From Acidovorax sp. RAC01 (GTDB lineage: Bacteria; Pseudomonadota; Gammaproteobacteria; Burkholderiales; Burkholderiaceae_C), in assembly GCF_001714725.1 (NCBI RefSeq), contig NZ_CP016447.1, positions 3,091,001 to 3,155,000 of the forward strand: a DNA stretch of 64,000 bases. Direction: 5' to 3'. The translations under genes were made by a program, and so were the position numbers. The notes under the pieces were generated by a model that searched no databases, was not told the DNA's origin, and worked only from the letters and a program-made list of their open reading frames with translations. Positions 7,543-16,396 of this stretch are shown here, in pieces; positions within the stretch are counted from its first letter, which is position 1; each line of letters starts with the position of its first letter.

Positions 7543-8265
7543 TCATTTGCGGGGGCTGTCGTACGCGCAGCGAAACCCGATGTAGACCGCATAGAAGTCC
7601 GCTGCCTTCCACTGCATGCCGCTTGCGCGCATCTGCTCGGGGCCGTACCACCACGAGCCGCCAGCGGTCAGTGCCTTGTCGCCTTCGCGGTCGGCCAGCC
7701 ATTCCCAGGCGTTGGCGCCCATGTCGTGCAGGCCGTTCACGCCGCGGCGCGTGGTGGCCACGGGGGCCAGCCGGGGCCAGGGGTCGCTGCCGCTGGTGTT
7801 GGCGCCCGCGGGCGTATCGCCGGTGGGGAAGGGGTAGGTCTGGCCTGCCCTGAAGCCGTAGGCCACGCCCGGGCCCTGCTCGGTGTAGGCGGCCAGCGTC
7901 CATTCCGCACGGGTGGGCAGGCGGCCACCGGCGTGGCGGCAAAAGTCGCTGGCTTCCTGCCAGCTCACATGCACCGCGGGCCACTGCGGGTGGGCGGCCG
8001 CTTCGCCAAAGGGCTGGCGGAAGGTCCAGCCCGGCCTGCGCTCCCAGCCCTGGCCCCATTCAAAACCACCCCCTTCGCGCTCTGCTGCGGTGGTGCGGCT
8101 GGTGGCCTGGGCGAATTGCGCAAACTGCGCGATGCTGACCTCGTTGCGGTCGATGGCAAAGCCGGGCAGGGCGACGGCATCGCGGGCGGTGGATGAAAAG
8201 GCGGGCAAAGCGGGCAGGGCCACAGTGAGCCAGGCCAGTACGCGGGCCAATCGGGGTGCGTTCAT
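7543..8265 (-). CDS. Exported SUMF1 / formylglycine-generating-enzyme domain protein
   Basis: 240 residues. An N-terminal signal peptide (LARVLAWLTVALPALPAFS) precedes a C-type-lectin-like SUMF1 domain. Visible family motifs are GFAIDRNEVSIAQFAQFA, VHVSWQEASDFCRHAGGRLP, RLPTRAEW, NGLHDMGANAWEW, GGSWW and the terminal IGFRCA. True formylglycine-generating enzymes convert a sulfatase cysteine; many bacterial relatives instead act as binding or maturation factors. No sulfatase gene is nearby, so the role stays open. It lies on the same strand as ppsR, 33 bases downstream of it. Confidence 0.85.
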   Translation of the reverse strand: MNAPRLARVLAWLTVALPALPAFSSTARDAVALPGFAIDRNEVSIAQFAQFAQATSRTTAAEREGGGFEWGQGWERRPGWTFRQPFGEAAAHPQWPAVHVSWQEASDFCRHAGGRLPTRAEWTLAAYTEQGPGVAYGFRAGQTYPFPTGDTPAGANTSGSDPWPRLAPVATTRRGVNGLHDMGANAWEWLADREGDKALTAGGSWWYGPEQMRASGMQWKAADFYAVYIGFRCAYDSPRK

Positions 8266-8298
8266 GGATGCAAAGCCCTGGTCACGCTCTGAGGCCGG

Positions 8299-9120
8299 TC
8301 AGTACACCAGCCGCTCGGGCCGGATCTCCTGCAGGATGGTGGTGGCGATCTCCTCGATCGACTTGGTGGTGGTGGACAGCCAGCGGATGCCCGAGCGGCG
8401 CATCATCGCTTCGGCCTCGGCCACCTCGTTGCGGCAGTTGAGCAGGTCGGCGTATTTGGAATTGGGCCGGCGTTCGCTGCGGATCTCGGACAGGCGCTCG
8501 GGGCTGATGGTCAGGCCAAAGATCTTTTTCTGGAACGGCACCAGGGCCGGTGGCAGCTGGCGGCGCTCGAAATCTTCGGGGATCAGCGGGTAGTTGGCCG
8601 CCTTCAGGCCGCACTGCATCGCCAGGTAGAGGCTGGTGGGCGTCTTGCCGCTGCGGCTCACGCCCACCAGGATCACGTCGGCGCCGGCCAGGTCGCGGTT
8701 GCTCTGGCCGTCATCGTGGGCCAGGCTGAAGTTGATGGCCTCGATCCGGTCGGTGTATTCCTTGCTGCGGCTCACATCCGAAAAACGGCCCACGCGGTGG
8801 TGCGACTTCACGCCCAGCTCTTCCTCCAGCGGGTGCACGAAGGTGCCGAACATGTCCAGCAGCATGCCCTTGCACCCCTCCTGGATCACCTTGAGCACTT
8901 CCATGTTGACCAGCGTGGTGAAGACGATGGGCTTTTTGCCCTCGACCTCGGCCGTGTGGTTGATCTGGCGCACGGCCTGGTGGGCCTTGTCGGCCGTGTC
9001 GATGAAGGGCAGCCGCACATGGCGGGGCTTCATCTCGAACTGGGCCAGGATGGCGTTGCCGAAGGTTTCTGCAGTGATGCCGGTGCCGTCCGAGACAAAA
9101 AATACGGTGCGCGAATGCAT
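8299..9120 (-). CDS. ppsR: PEP synthase regulatory protein (bifunctional kinase/pyrophosphorylase)
   Basis: 273 residues of the DUF299 / PSRP family. It inactivates PEP synthase by ADP-dependent phosphorylation of a threonine next to the catalytic histidine and reactivates it by phosphate-dependent dephosphorylation. Seen are the N-terminal [20 protein letters not shown], the P-loop GVSRSGKT near residue 150, and the terminal [15 protein letters not shown]. It is transcribed divergently from ppsA, its target, across 193 bases, the standard betaproteobacterial arrangement. Confidence 0.95.
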   Translation of the reverse strand: MHSRTVFFVSDGTGITAETFGNAILAQFEMKPRHVRLPFIDTADKAHQAVRQINHTAEVEGKKPIVFTTLVNMEVLKVIQEGCKGMLLDMFGTFVHPLEEELGVKSHHRVGRFSDVSRSKEYTDRIEAINFSLAHDDGQSNRDLAGADVILVGVSRSGKTPTSLYLAMQCGLKAANYPLIPEDFERRQLPPALVPFQKKIFGLTISPERLSEIRSERRPNSKYADLLNCRNEVAEAEAMMRRSGIRWLSTTTKSIEEIATTILQEIRPERLVY

Positions 9121-9166
9121 GGGAGCCCTTTTTGAAAGCGTCAGCCCGCTGCCAGAAGCCCGGGCC

Positions 9167-9172
9167 TACAAT
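9167..9172 (+). promoter_or_regulatory. -10-like box TACAAT upstream of ppsA
   Basis: CCTACAATT sits in the ppsR/ppsA divergent spacer, about 140 bases before the ppsA start. No clear -35 is visible. Similar TA(C/G)AAT boxes precede surE, scpB, ndk, the YfgM-like gene and hisZ. Confidence 0.3.
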
Positions 9173-9313
9173 TGCCCTGATTATCCAAATTCTCACCATG
9201 CACCGCGTCGGCCCACAACCACAACGACAAAGCCACAGGCCGTGCATGGCCGCCTGCCAGGAGCCATCCAGGGCCCGGCACGCAGACCCGGTTTCAACTT
9301 CTGGAGCTTTCCC

Positions 9314-11707
9314 ATGTCTGCACTTTTCAGCCCGACCGCCCTGGTCGTACCGTTTGAAAACCTGAGAATGACCGATGTCGAGTCGGTAGGCGGCAAAAAC
9401 GCCTCCCTCGGCGAGATGATCTCCCAGCTGCCTCAGGGCGTGCGCGTGCCCACGGGCTTTGCCACCACCGCCCACGCGTTCCGCGAATTCCTGGCCTATG
9501 ACGGCCTGGCCGACCGCATCAGCGCCAAGCTCAAGAGCCTGGACACCGAAGACGTGCGCGCCCTGGCGCAAGTGGGCGCCGAGATCCGCGCCATGGTCGA
9601 GGCCCAGCCTTTCCCGGATGACCTGCAAAAAGCCATTGCCGACGAGTTCGCCAAGCTGAGCGCGGGCAACCCCAGCGCATCGTTTGCCGTGCGCTCGTCC
9701 GCCACGGCCGAGGATTTGCCCGACGCATCGTTTGCCGGCCAGCAGGAGACCTTCCTGAACGTGGTCGGCATCGAGGAAGTCATGCACAAGATGAAGGAAG
9801 TGTTCGCGTCGCTGTACAACGACCGCGCCATTTCGTACCGCGTGCACAAGGGTTTCGAGCACGACGTGGTGGCCCTGTCGGCCGGTGTGCAGCGCATGGT
9901 GCGCTCTGACCTGGGCGCAGCGGGCGTGATGTTCACCATCGACACCGAATCCGGCTTTGAGGACGTGGTGTTCATCACCAGCAGCTATGGCCTGGGCGAA
10001 ACCGTGGTGCAGGGCGCCGTGAACCCCGACGAGTTCTATGTGCACAAGCCCATGCTCAAGGCCGGCAAAAAGGCCGTGATCCGCCGCAACCTGGGCTCCA
10101 AGCTCACCCAGATGGTGTTTTCCACGCCGGAAGAAAAGACTGCCAGCGGCAAGCTGGTCAAGACCATCGATGTGCCTACCGAGCAGCGCAACCGCTACTC
10201 GCTGACCGATGCCGATGTGGAACTGCTGGCCCAGTACGCGATGGTGATCGAGCAGCATTACGGCCGCCCCATGGACATCGAGTGGGGCAAGGACGGCACC
10301 GACGGCCTGCTGTACATCCTGCAGGCCCGGCCCGAGACCGTGAAGAGCCAGGCCAAGGGCCAGGCCGAGCTGCGCTACAAGCTCAAGGGCCACGGCACCG
10401 TGCTGGCCGAAGGCCGCGCGATTGGCCAGAAGATCGGTACCGGCCCCGTGCGCCTGGTGCACAACATTTCCGAGATGGACAAGGTCCAGCCCGGCGATGT
10501 GCTGGTGACCGACATGACCGACCCCAACTGGGAGCCCGTGATGAAGCGCGCCAGCGCCATCGTCACCAACCGCGGCGGCCGCACCTGCCACGCCGCCATC
10601 ATTGCGCGCGAGCTGGGCATTCCGGCCGTGGTGGGTTGTGGCGACGCGACCGAGCGCCTCAAAGACGGCACGCTCGTCACGGTGAGCTGCTCCGAGGGCG
10701 ACACGGGCAAGATCTATGACGGCCTGCTCGAAACCGAAGTCACCGAAGTGCAGCGCGGCGCGATGCCCGCCATCCAAACCAAGATCATGATGAACGTGGG
10801 CAACCCCCAGCTCGCGTTCGACTTCTGCCAGCTGCCCAACGAAGGCGTGGGCCTGGCCCGGCTGGAGTTCATCATCAACAACAACATTGGCGTGCACCCC
10901 AAGGCCATCCTGGACTACCCGCAGATCGACGCCGACCTGAAGAAGGCGGTGGAATCAGTGGCCCGTGGCCATGCATCGCCCCGTGCGTTCTACGTGGACA
11001 AGGTCGCCGAAGGCGTGGCCACGATTGCCGCCGCCTTCTGGCCCAAGCCCGTCATCGTGCGCCTGTCGGACTTCAAGTCCAACGAATACCGCAAGCTCAT
11101 CGGCGGCAGCCGCTACGAGCCCGAGGAAGAAAACCCGATGCTGGGCTTCCGCGGCGCGGCCCGCTACATCAGCGAAGACTTCGGCGAAGCCTTTGCGATG
11201 GAATGCGAAGCCTTGAAGCGCGTGCGCAACGACATGGGCCTGACCAACGTGCAGGTGATGGTGCCGTTTGTGCGCACGCTGGGCCAGGCCGAGCGCGTGA
11301 CCAATCTGCTGGCTGCGCATGGCCTCTCGCGTGGCAAGGACGACCTCAAGGTCATCATGATGTGCGAAGTGCCCAGCAACGCCATCCTGGCCGACCGCTT
11401 CCTCGAATTCTTCGACGGCTTCTCCATCGGCTCCAACGACCTGACCCAGCTCACGCTGGGCCTGGACCGCGACTCGGGCCTGGAGCTGCTGGCGCAGGAC
11501 TTCGACGAGCGCGACCCGGCTGTGGAGGCGCTGATCCACCAGGCCATCAAGGCCTGCCTGGCGCAAGGCAAGTACGTGGGCATCTGCGGCCAGGGCCCCA
11601 GCGACCACCCCGACTTTGCGCAGTGGCTGGCCCGTGAAGGCATCTCGTCGATCTCGCTCAACCCCGACAGCGTGATGGCGACCTGGCAGCAACTGGCTGC
11701 GGGCTGA
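9314..11707 (+). CDS. ppsA: Phosphoenolpyruvate synthase
   Basis: 797 residues, close to the E. coli enzyme. It makes PEP, AMP and phosphate from pyruvate and ATP for gluconeogenesis. Domain order: N-terminal ATP-grasp pyruvate/PEP-binding part ([34 protein letters not shown]), phosphohistidine swivel domain with [13 protein letters not shown] (catalytic H426; the preceding threonine is the PpsR target), and C-terminal TIM barrel ending in [13 protein letters not shown] with catalytic C758. The open frame extends far upstream, but ATG 9314 has GGAG seven bases before it and begins at the conserved N-terminus. Confidence 0.97.
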   Translation: MSALFSPTALVVPFENLRMTDVESVGGKNASLGEMISQLPQGVRVPTGFATTAHAFREFLAYDGLADRISAKLKSLDTEDVRALAQVGAEIRAMVEAQPFPDDLQKAIADEFAKLSAGNPSASFAVRSSATAEDLPDASFAGQQETFLNVVGIEEVMHKMKEVFASLYNDRAISYRVHKGFEHDVVALSAGVQRMVRSDLGAAGVMFTIDTESGFEDVVFITSSYGLGETVVQGAVNPDEFYVHKPMLKAGKKAVIRRNLGSKLTQMVFSTPEEKTASGKLVKTIDVPTEQRNRYSLTDADVELLAQYAMVIEQHYGRPMDIEWGKDGTDGLLYILQARPETVKSQAKGQAELRYKLKGHGTVLAEGRAIGQKIGTGPVRLVHNISEMDKVQPGDVLVTDMTDPNWEPVMKRASAIVTNRGGRTCHAAIIARELGIPAVVGCGDATERLKDGTLVTVSCSEGDTGKIYDGLLETEVTEVQRGAMPAIQTKIMMNVGNPQLAFDFCQLPNEGVGLARLEFIINNNIGVHPKAILDYPQIDADLKKAVESVARGHASPRAFYVDKVAEGVATIAAAFWPKPVIVRLSDFKSNEYRKLIGGSRYEPEEENPMLGFRGAARYISEDFGEAFAMECEALKRVRNDMGLTNVQVMVPFVRTLGQAERVTNLLAAHGLSRGKDDLKVIMMCEVPSNAILADRFLEFFDGFSIGSNDLTQLTLGLDRDSGLELLAQDFDERDPAVEALIHQAIKACLAQGKYVGICGQGPSDHPDFAQWLAREGISSISLNPDSVMATWQQLAAG

Positions 11708-11761
11708 CCGCAGCACGGCCTGCCACGCCCAACTGCCGCCCTCGCCGCCCTGGTGCCCGCG

Positions 11762-12208
11762 ATGCCGCCACCCGCGCCCCCGCTGCTCCGCCAGTCGCAC
11801 GACGCGGAGATGGCGGGGCCGTTTCCACCCGACCTGCATGACGTGCGGCACCTTCGGCTGAAGGCGTGGCTGCTGCTGGTGTGGGCGGTGGTGTCGTTCG
11901 GGGCGGCCTACTTTGCGCGCGACCTGCGTTTTGTGATGGCCGGTGGCTGGCCCTTTGGCTACTGGGTGGCCGCGCAGGGGGCCGTGCTGGTGTTCATTGC
12001 CATCGTTGTGGTGTACGCCTGGGCCATGAACCACTTCGAGCGGCAAGACGCCCGCCTTGCCGCGGAAGAGGCCGCAGCGGCAGCCGCCCTGGCCGATGCC
12101 GCTGCGTGCGCGGCAGCAGCGGCGCAATCGTCGGGCTTGGACGGCGTGGGCAGCCTCGGTCACGACGCCCTGTTGACGGCAGCCCGCAAGGTCCGACGTG
12201 ATGTCTGA
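11762..12208 (+). CDS. DUF4212 small membrane subunit of a sodium:solute symporter
   Basis: 148 residues. Two membrane segments are clear: LKAWLLLVWAVVSFGAAYFA and GYWVAAQGAVLVFIAIVVVYAWAM, the latter with the family pattern GFPxGxWxAQQGxxxxF. DUF4212 proteins are small partners encoded just before a large SSS-family symporter. Unusual are the Pro-rich N-terminus and a long Ala/Glu-rich tail (about 50 residues), making it larger than the usual 80-100 residues. The true start may be further in, for example ATG 11810. Its stop overlaps the start of the symporter gene by eight bases, implying coupled translation. Confidence 0.8.
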   Translation: MPPPAPPLLRQSHDAEMAGPFPPDLHDVRHLRLKAWLLLVWAVVSFGAAYFARDLRFVMAGGWPFGYWVAAQGAVLVFIAIVVVYAWAMNHFERQDARLAAEEAAAAAALADAAACAAAAAQSSGLDGVGSLGHDALLTAARKVRRDV

Positions 12209-14300
12209 GCGCGGGCCCACCACCGTGCAGGACGAAGAGCGCGCCTACCTGTGGCGCCTGCACCGCATCCTGGCGCTTTATGTGGTGGGCGTGCTCGCAT
12301 TTTTGGCGCTGATGACCTGGGCCGAGCGCCAGGGCCTTTCGCGCCACTGGATCGGGCCGATCTTTCTTTTTCTGACCGTGATGGTGTACGCCGGCATCGG
12401 CGTGTATGGCCGCACGTCGGACCCGGAAGACTATTACGTGGCAGGGCGGCGCATACCGCCCGTGTACAACGGCATGGCGTCTGCGGCCGACTGGATGAGC
12501 GCGGCGTCGTTCATCAGCCTCTCGGGCGCGCTGTACCTGCAGGGGTTTGCGGGCACGCCGGGGCAGGCGGGGGGGCTTGCTTACCTGCTGGGTTGGACGG
12601 GGGGCTTTTGCCTGGTGGCCATGCTGATCGCGCCGCACCTGCGCGCCATGGGGCTCTACACGGTGCCCGACTTCTTTCATGTGCGCTTTGGCGGACGCTG
12701 GCCGCGCATCATTGCGGCGCTGGCGGCGGTGTTGTGCTCGTTCACGTATGTCGTCGCGCAGATCTATGGTGTGGGGCTTATCGCATCACGGCTGACGGGC
12801 GTGCAGTTCGAGATCGGCATCATGCTGGGGCTGGGGGGGGTGCTGCTGTGCTCTTTCCTGGGGGGAATGCGCGCCATCACCTGGACGCAGGTGGCGCAGT
12901 ACGTGGTGTTGCTGCTGGCGTTTTTGATCCCGGTATCCTGGCTGGCCTACAAGCAGCTGGGCAACCCGCTGGCACCGCTGGTGTACGGCACCCAGATCAG
13001 CAAGATCGCCGACCTGGAGGCGCAGCTGCTCGATTCGGCCGCCGAGCACCAGGTGATGCTCACCTACCTGCAGCGCGCGCGCGACCTGGAAGAGCGCCTC
13101 AAGGATGTGGACCTGGCGCTGGAGCGCGAGCGCGAAAAGGGGCGCGAACGCATTCGTGCCCTGCGCGCTGCCAACGCAGAGGTGGGCCTGATCGTCTCGG
13201 CCAGCCGTGAGCTGAGTTCGCTGCCGCGCGACGCCGCCGCTGCGCGCGAGCGCTGGACGCGCGAGATGCGCGAGAACTACGAGCGGGCCCGCCCCCTGGG
13301 CGGCCTGCCGCAGCACAGCCAGGCCTACGCCGGCGACCCCAACGGCAGCCCCCAAGAGCAAAGCGACTACGAGCTCTCGCGCCGCAACTTCCTGGCGCTG
13401 ATGTTCTGCCTGATGGTGGGCACGGCGGGCCTGCCGCACCTGCTGACGCGTTACTACACGTCCCCCACGGTATCGGGTGCGCGGGCGTCGGTGGGGTGGT
13501 CGCTGTTCTTCATTGCGCTGCTGTACCTCAGCGCGCCGGCGCTGGCGGTGCTGGTCAAGTTCGAGGTCATGCAGAACCTGGTGGGCAGCAGCTTCGAGGC
13601 CTTGCCCACCTGGATGGCGCAGTGGGCCCGGGTGGACAGCTCGCTGCTGTCGGTCGAGGACGTCAACGGCGATGGCATCGTTCAGTTTGGCGAGATCCGG
13701 CTGGGCGCCGACCTCATCATGCTGGCCACCCCCGAGCTGGGGGGGATGCCCTATGTAGTCTCCGGCCTCGTGGCTGCCGGTGGGCTGGCGGCGGCGCTTT
13801 CGACCGCCGATGGCCTGCTGCTCACCATCAGCAACGCCCTGGTGCGTGACCTGTACTTCCACGACCCGCAACGCCGCGCATCGCCCGAGCAGCGCGTGAT
13901 CCTGACCAAGTTCACGCTGCTCGCGGTGGCGCTGTCGGCCGCGTTTGTGGCGGCACTCAAGCCGTCCGAGATTTTGCCCATGGTGTCGGCGTCGTTCTCG
14001 CTGGCGGCCTCTGCCTTCGTACCCGCCATGGTGCTGGGAATTTTCTGGCGTGGGACCACGCGGCAAGGTGCTGTGGCCGGCATGCTGGGCGGCTTGGCCA
14101 TCGCTGTCTATTACATGCTCTCGCATGTGCCCGTGCTCCAGTTTCTGCCGCGCTGGCTCATGGCCGACGGGCTGTGGTTCGGCATCCAGCCCATTTCGGC
14201 GGGGGTGTTTGGCGTGCCCTTCGGCCTGGTCCTGACGCTGCTGGTGAGCTGGATCACGCGTCCCGCCCCGGCAATGCCTGTCATTCGGTCGGAAATGTAG
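12201..14300 (+). CDS. Large sodium:solute symporter (SSS family, VC_2705-like) with coiled-coil insertion and EF-hand loop
   Basis: 699 residues, much longer than a typical 500-residue symporter. Sodium-coupled uptake of a small organic anion such as acetate is likely from the family. N-terminal part: DPEDYYVAGRRIPPVYNGMASAADWMSAASFI. Residues about 268-394 form a charged insertion rich in Glu, Arg and Leu, probably a cytoplasmic coiled coil. After several more helices, residues 487-498 read DVNGDGIVQFGE, a complete 12-residue EF-hand calcium loop. The core resumes with VAAGGLAAALSTADGLLL. GTG at 12198 could also start it. The small DUF4212 partner precedes it. Confidence 0.88.
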   Translation: MSERGPTTVQDEERAYLWRLHRILALYVVGVLAFLALMTWAERQGLSRHWIGPIFLFLTVMVYAGIGVYGRTSDPEDYYVAGRRIPPVYNGMASAADWMSAASFISLSGALYLQGFAGTPGQAGGLAYLLGWTGGFCLVAMLIAPHLRAMGLYTVPDFFHVRFGGRWPRIIAALAAVLCSFTYVVAQIYGVGLIASRLTGVQFEIGIMLGLGGVLLCSFLGGMRAITWTQVAQYVVLLLAFLIPVSWLAYKQLGNPLAPLVYGTQISKIADLEAQLLDSAAEHQVMLTYLQRARDLEERLKDVDLALEREREKGRERIRALRAANAEVGLIVSASRELSSLPRDAAAARERWTREMRENYERARPLGGLPQHSQAYAGDPNGSPQEQSDYELSRRNFLALMFCLMVGTAGLPHLLTRYYTSPTVSGARASVGWSLFFIALLYLSAPALAVLVKFEVMQNLVGSSFEALPTWMAQWARVDSSLLSVEDVNGDGIVQFGEIRLGADLIMLATPELGGMPYVVSGLVAAGGLAAALSTADGLLLTISNALVRDLYFHDPQRRASPEQRVILTKFTLLAVALSAAFVAALKPSEILPMVSASFSLAASAFVPAMVLGIFWRGTTRQGAVAGMLGGLAIAVYYMLSHVPVLQFLPRWLMADGLWFGIQPISAGVFGVPFGLVLTLLVSWITRPAPAMPVIRSEM

Positions 14301-14671
14301 GGTTTGCCGCCGGGAGCCTTCGCACCCACCAGCGTGCGGTGTGGTTCTGCGGTCTCTGGCGGCCTGCCGTGTTTTGCACCGCGCAGTCCATCCCGGTCCG
14401 GGGCGCACCGCATCGCGACGACCGATTGATCGCCGCCCGGGCGCACAGGGCGGTGACCCGTGGTGCGTGCCTGCGCACTGCCGGGCTCGCATGCGGCTTG
14501 ACCGGTTGCGCACCCGCCGCGCACGATGCACCCTTGTGCGAGCCCGCACCCGCTTGGCTGCCGGTTTCGTTATGCGTAAACCCCGATGCACGCAAGCCCT
14601 CGGCATGCGATCCTGCGGGGTAGCCCGTTGCCCAGTTGGCAACCCAACCATTGCTCACGCACAGGAGACCC
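14301..14671. other. Spacer of 371 bases between the symporter and the next gene
   Basis: GC-rich and without a convincing ORF on either strand. No T-tailed hairpin or good promoter was recognised, although transcription of the following gene should start here. Confidence 0.5.
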
Positions 14672-15160
14672 ATGGTTCTCGTCAAGACCCAGGCTGGACA
14701 GGAGGCCCTCAAGGACCGGCACGGCAGTCTTACTTCGCGTCAGCGGTCCGCATTCATCCTCTTCGATGGAAAGCGCACCACCGCAGAGATCCTGGCGGCC
14801 ACGGCCCCCATGGGAATCACGCAGGCCGATGTGCAGGCCATGGTGGACCACGGACTTCTTGTTTCTCTGGCAGGTCCGCAAGGCGCTGCCGATACTGCCT
14901 TGGGCGTGCTGGCAACGGTAGGCGCTGCCACGGCCGATGGCGCGTTGCCGAACTCCGGCCGCAGCGCCATGGAGCGTTACCAGGCCGCGTATCCGATCGC
15001 GGCCGCGCTCACGGCTGAACTGGGTTTGCGTGGGTTTCGGCTGAATCTGGCGGTGGAGGGGGCGGGCAGCTTCTCCGATCTGTCTGCGCTCGCGCCCAAA
15101 ATCCGGGAGGCGGTGGGTGACGCCAAGTTTGCCCGGCTTGAGGAGGCGCTGTTTGATTGA
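14672..15160 (+). CDS. Conserved protein of unknown function (162 residues)
   Basis: I do not recognise a characterised family. No signal peptide or membrane segment is seen, so it is probably cytoplasmic. The first 70 residues (LTSRQRSAFILFDGKRTTAEIL, then ITQADVQAMVDHGLL) look like a small winged-helix-type fold: a basic helix, a hairpin-like FDGKRT and two more helices. A flexible Ala/Gly linker (about 70-105) leads to a helical C-terminal part (MERYQAAYPIAAALTAELGLRGFRLNLAVEG). ATG 14672 has AGGAG four bases upstream; the frame is open slightly further up. It stands alone between the symporter and a bidirectional terminator. Confidence 0.7.
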   Translation: MVLVKTQAGQEALKDRHGSLTSRQRSAFILFDGKRTTAEILAATAPMGITQADVQAMVDHGLLVSLAGPQGAADTALGVLATVGAATADGALPNSGRSAMERYQAAYPIAAALTAELGLRGFRLNLAVEGAGSFSDLSALAPKIREAVGDAKFARLEEALFD

Positions 15161-15281
15161 AGCGCCGTACGCGCTTCCAACACGATCGCGCGACCTGCCC
15201 TGGCACTGATGGGTGCAATCGCGGTGTTGCCTCGGTCGCGGGATGCGCGCCGCTCCTGGCGTTGTCGGCCATCGCACCCGT

Positions 15282-15310
15282 GAAAAAAGCGGCTTCAAGC
15301 CGCTTTTTTC
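15282..15310. terminator. Bidirectional Rho-independent terminator
   Basis: AAAAAAGCGGCTT (15283-15295) and AAGCCGCTTTTTT (15297-15309) are exact complements, giving a GC stem with T runs on both strands. It serves the unknown 162-residue gene on the plus strand and the FKBP gene on the minus strand. Confidence 0.93.
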
Positions 15311-15339
15311 AGGGAGTCTGGCGCTGCAGGCGCCGCCGT

Positions 15340-15699
15340 TCAGCGGCCGACCTTGAGCAGTTCCACGTCGAACTTCAGCGTGGCGTTCGGCGGGATCACG
15401 CCGCCGGCGCCACGGGCACCGTAGCCCAGGGCCGCAGGGATGATCAGCGTGCGCTGGCCGCCCACCTTCATGCCCTGCACGCCTTCGTCCCAGCCCTTGA
15501 TGACCATGCCGCCGCCCAGCGAAAACTGGAACGGGTCATTGCGGTCGCGGCTGGAGTCGAACTTGGCACCTTGCTGGCCGTCGTTGTAGAGCCAGCCGGT
15601 GTAGTGCACCGACACGTTCTGGCCCTTGGTGGCTTCTGCGCCTTCACCGACAACGGTGTCTTCGTACTGCAGGCCGGAGGCTGTGGTCTGGATTGCCAT
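15340..15699 (-). CDS. FKBP-type peptidyl-prolyl cis-trans isomerase
   Basis: 119 residues, a single FKBP domain without signal peptide, hence cytoplasmic. It speeds cis-trans isomerisation at proline bonds. Visible signature: VSVHYTGWLYNDGQQGAKFDSS, GGGMVIKGWDEGVQGMKVGG, RTLIIPAALGYGARGAGGVIPPNATLKFDVELL. The active-site aromatic and acidic residues (Y, F, D, W) are in place. It ends next to the bidirectional terminator. Confidence 0.93.
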   Translation of the reverse strand: MAIQTTASGLQYEDTVVGEGAEATKGQNVSVHYTGWLYNDGQQGAKFDSSRDRNDPFQFSLGGGMVIKGWDEGVQGMKVGGQRTLIIPAALGYGARGAGGVIPPNATLKFDVELLKVGR

Positions 15700-15744
15700 G
15701 GTGGTGTCTTCTTTTCAAAAAATGAATGCAGCAGCAGATGCTGC

Positions 15745-15769
15745 GAAATTGATAGCTGCTAGTGCTTGT
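15745..15769. repeat. Degenerate relative of the GCTAT repeat family
   Basis: GAAATTGATAGCTGCTAGTGCTTGT contains the GATAGCTGCTAGTGCTTG stretch that resembles the outer part of the same repeat family, but lacks the 17-base GCTAT-N7-ATAGC core. It lies in the leader of the FKBP gene. Confidence 0.4.
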
Positions 15770-15834
15770 GGGATGTGCCCCCGGGGCATACTTGACCTGA
15801 AAAATAACCCGGAACGCCCCTGGAATGCCGGTGG

Positions 15835-15864
15835 CGGCGCCCGCCCCGGAGGGGGCGGCGCCGG
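15835..15864 (-). terminator. GC-rich hairpin after the HxlR gene
   Basis: On the minus strand GGCGCCGCCCC pairs imperfectly with GGGGCGGGCGCC across a four- or five-base loop, directly downstream of the regulator stop codon. No T run follows, so termination would need Rho or be partial. Confidence 0.4.
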
Positions 15865-15873
15865 CGATCCGGC

Positions 15874-16182
15874 TCAGGCCTTCTTGGCGCGGCCTGCCAC
15901 CCAGCGGGTGGCAAACGCCTGCACGTCCGACAGGCGCTTGAGCAGGTCTGTGCCCGATGGCGTGACGGTGTAGCCGTCGCTGCCATGGTCCAGGAAACCG
16001 GCTTCGCGCAGTTCCTTGATGCGGGTGTTCAGGGTATTGGGCGTGATGCCGCCGACGCTGTCCTGCAGCAGGCGGAAGGTCTGGGGATGGCCGTCCTTCA
16101 GGGCCCAGAGCACGCGCAGTGCGTAGCGGCATTCGAGCCGCTCGAACAACTGGTTGATGGCGGCATTCTCTTTGGAGCTCAT
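15874..16182 (-). CDS. HxlR-family winged helix-turn-helix regulator
   Basis: 102 residues. The pattern CRYALRVLWALKDGHPQTFRLLQ ... GITPNTLNTRIKELREAGFLD ... YTVTPSGTDLL is the HxlR/MarR-like winged helix: recognition helix TPNTLNTRIKEL, wing after HGSDGYTVT. Members often sense electrophiles or aldehydes through a cysteine; here the only cysteine is C18 in LECRYALRVL. Strong ribosome site AGGAGA. The FKBP gene lies downstream on the same strand, 174 bases away; the target is unknown. A palindrome upstream at 16279 is a candidate operator. Confidence 0.85.
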   Translation of the reverse strand: MSSKENAAINQLFERLECRYALRVLWALKDGHPQTFRLLQDSVGGITPNTLNTRIKELREAGFLDHGSDGYTVTPSGTDLLKRLSDVQAFATRWVAGRAKKA

Positions 16183-16278
16183 GGACGCTTCTCCTATCGC
16201 AAGTGTTGGGTCATGTTCATTCGGGGGGCCCGTGCCGCGCCCGCTGGTGCGTTCCGACTATAGCGCGGAACCTATTTT

Positions 16279-16295
16279 GCTACAAGTTTGGTAGC
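16279..16295. promoter_or_regulatory. Candidate operator of the HxlR regulator
   Basis: GCTAC-AAGTTTG-GTAGC is an inverted repeat with 5-base arms about 95 bases before the regulator start, in an AT-richer patch. Autoregulation is a guess from position. Confidence 0.25.
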
Positions 16296-16396
16296 TCAGA
16301 ACGCACACCACACATGCGTGAAGACCTGAAATTGACAATCCTCTGCTGCAAATTGTTGCAACTGGGCCCCGCGCCGGACGCCGGTGGTTTGCGTGG

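Noticed and set aside
8711-10897. Long minus-strand frame of 728 codons opposite ppsA
   Set aside because: Antisense shadow of ppsA and ppsR with typical His/Gly/Ala bias; no motifs.
8636-11707. 1023-residue version of PEP synthase
   Set aside because: The extension crosses ppsR antisense; ATG 9314 has a ribosome site and gives the normal length.
12786-14651. Long minus-strand frame of 621 codons opposite the symporter
   Set aside because: Shadow frame rich in Arg/His/Gln; the plus-strand symporter has clear family motifs.
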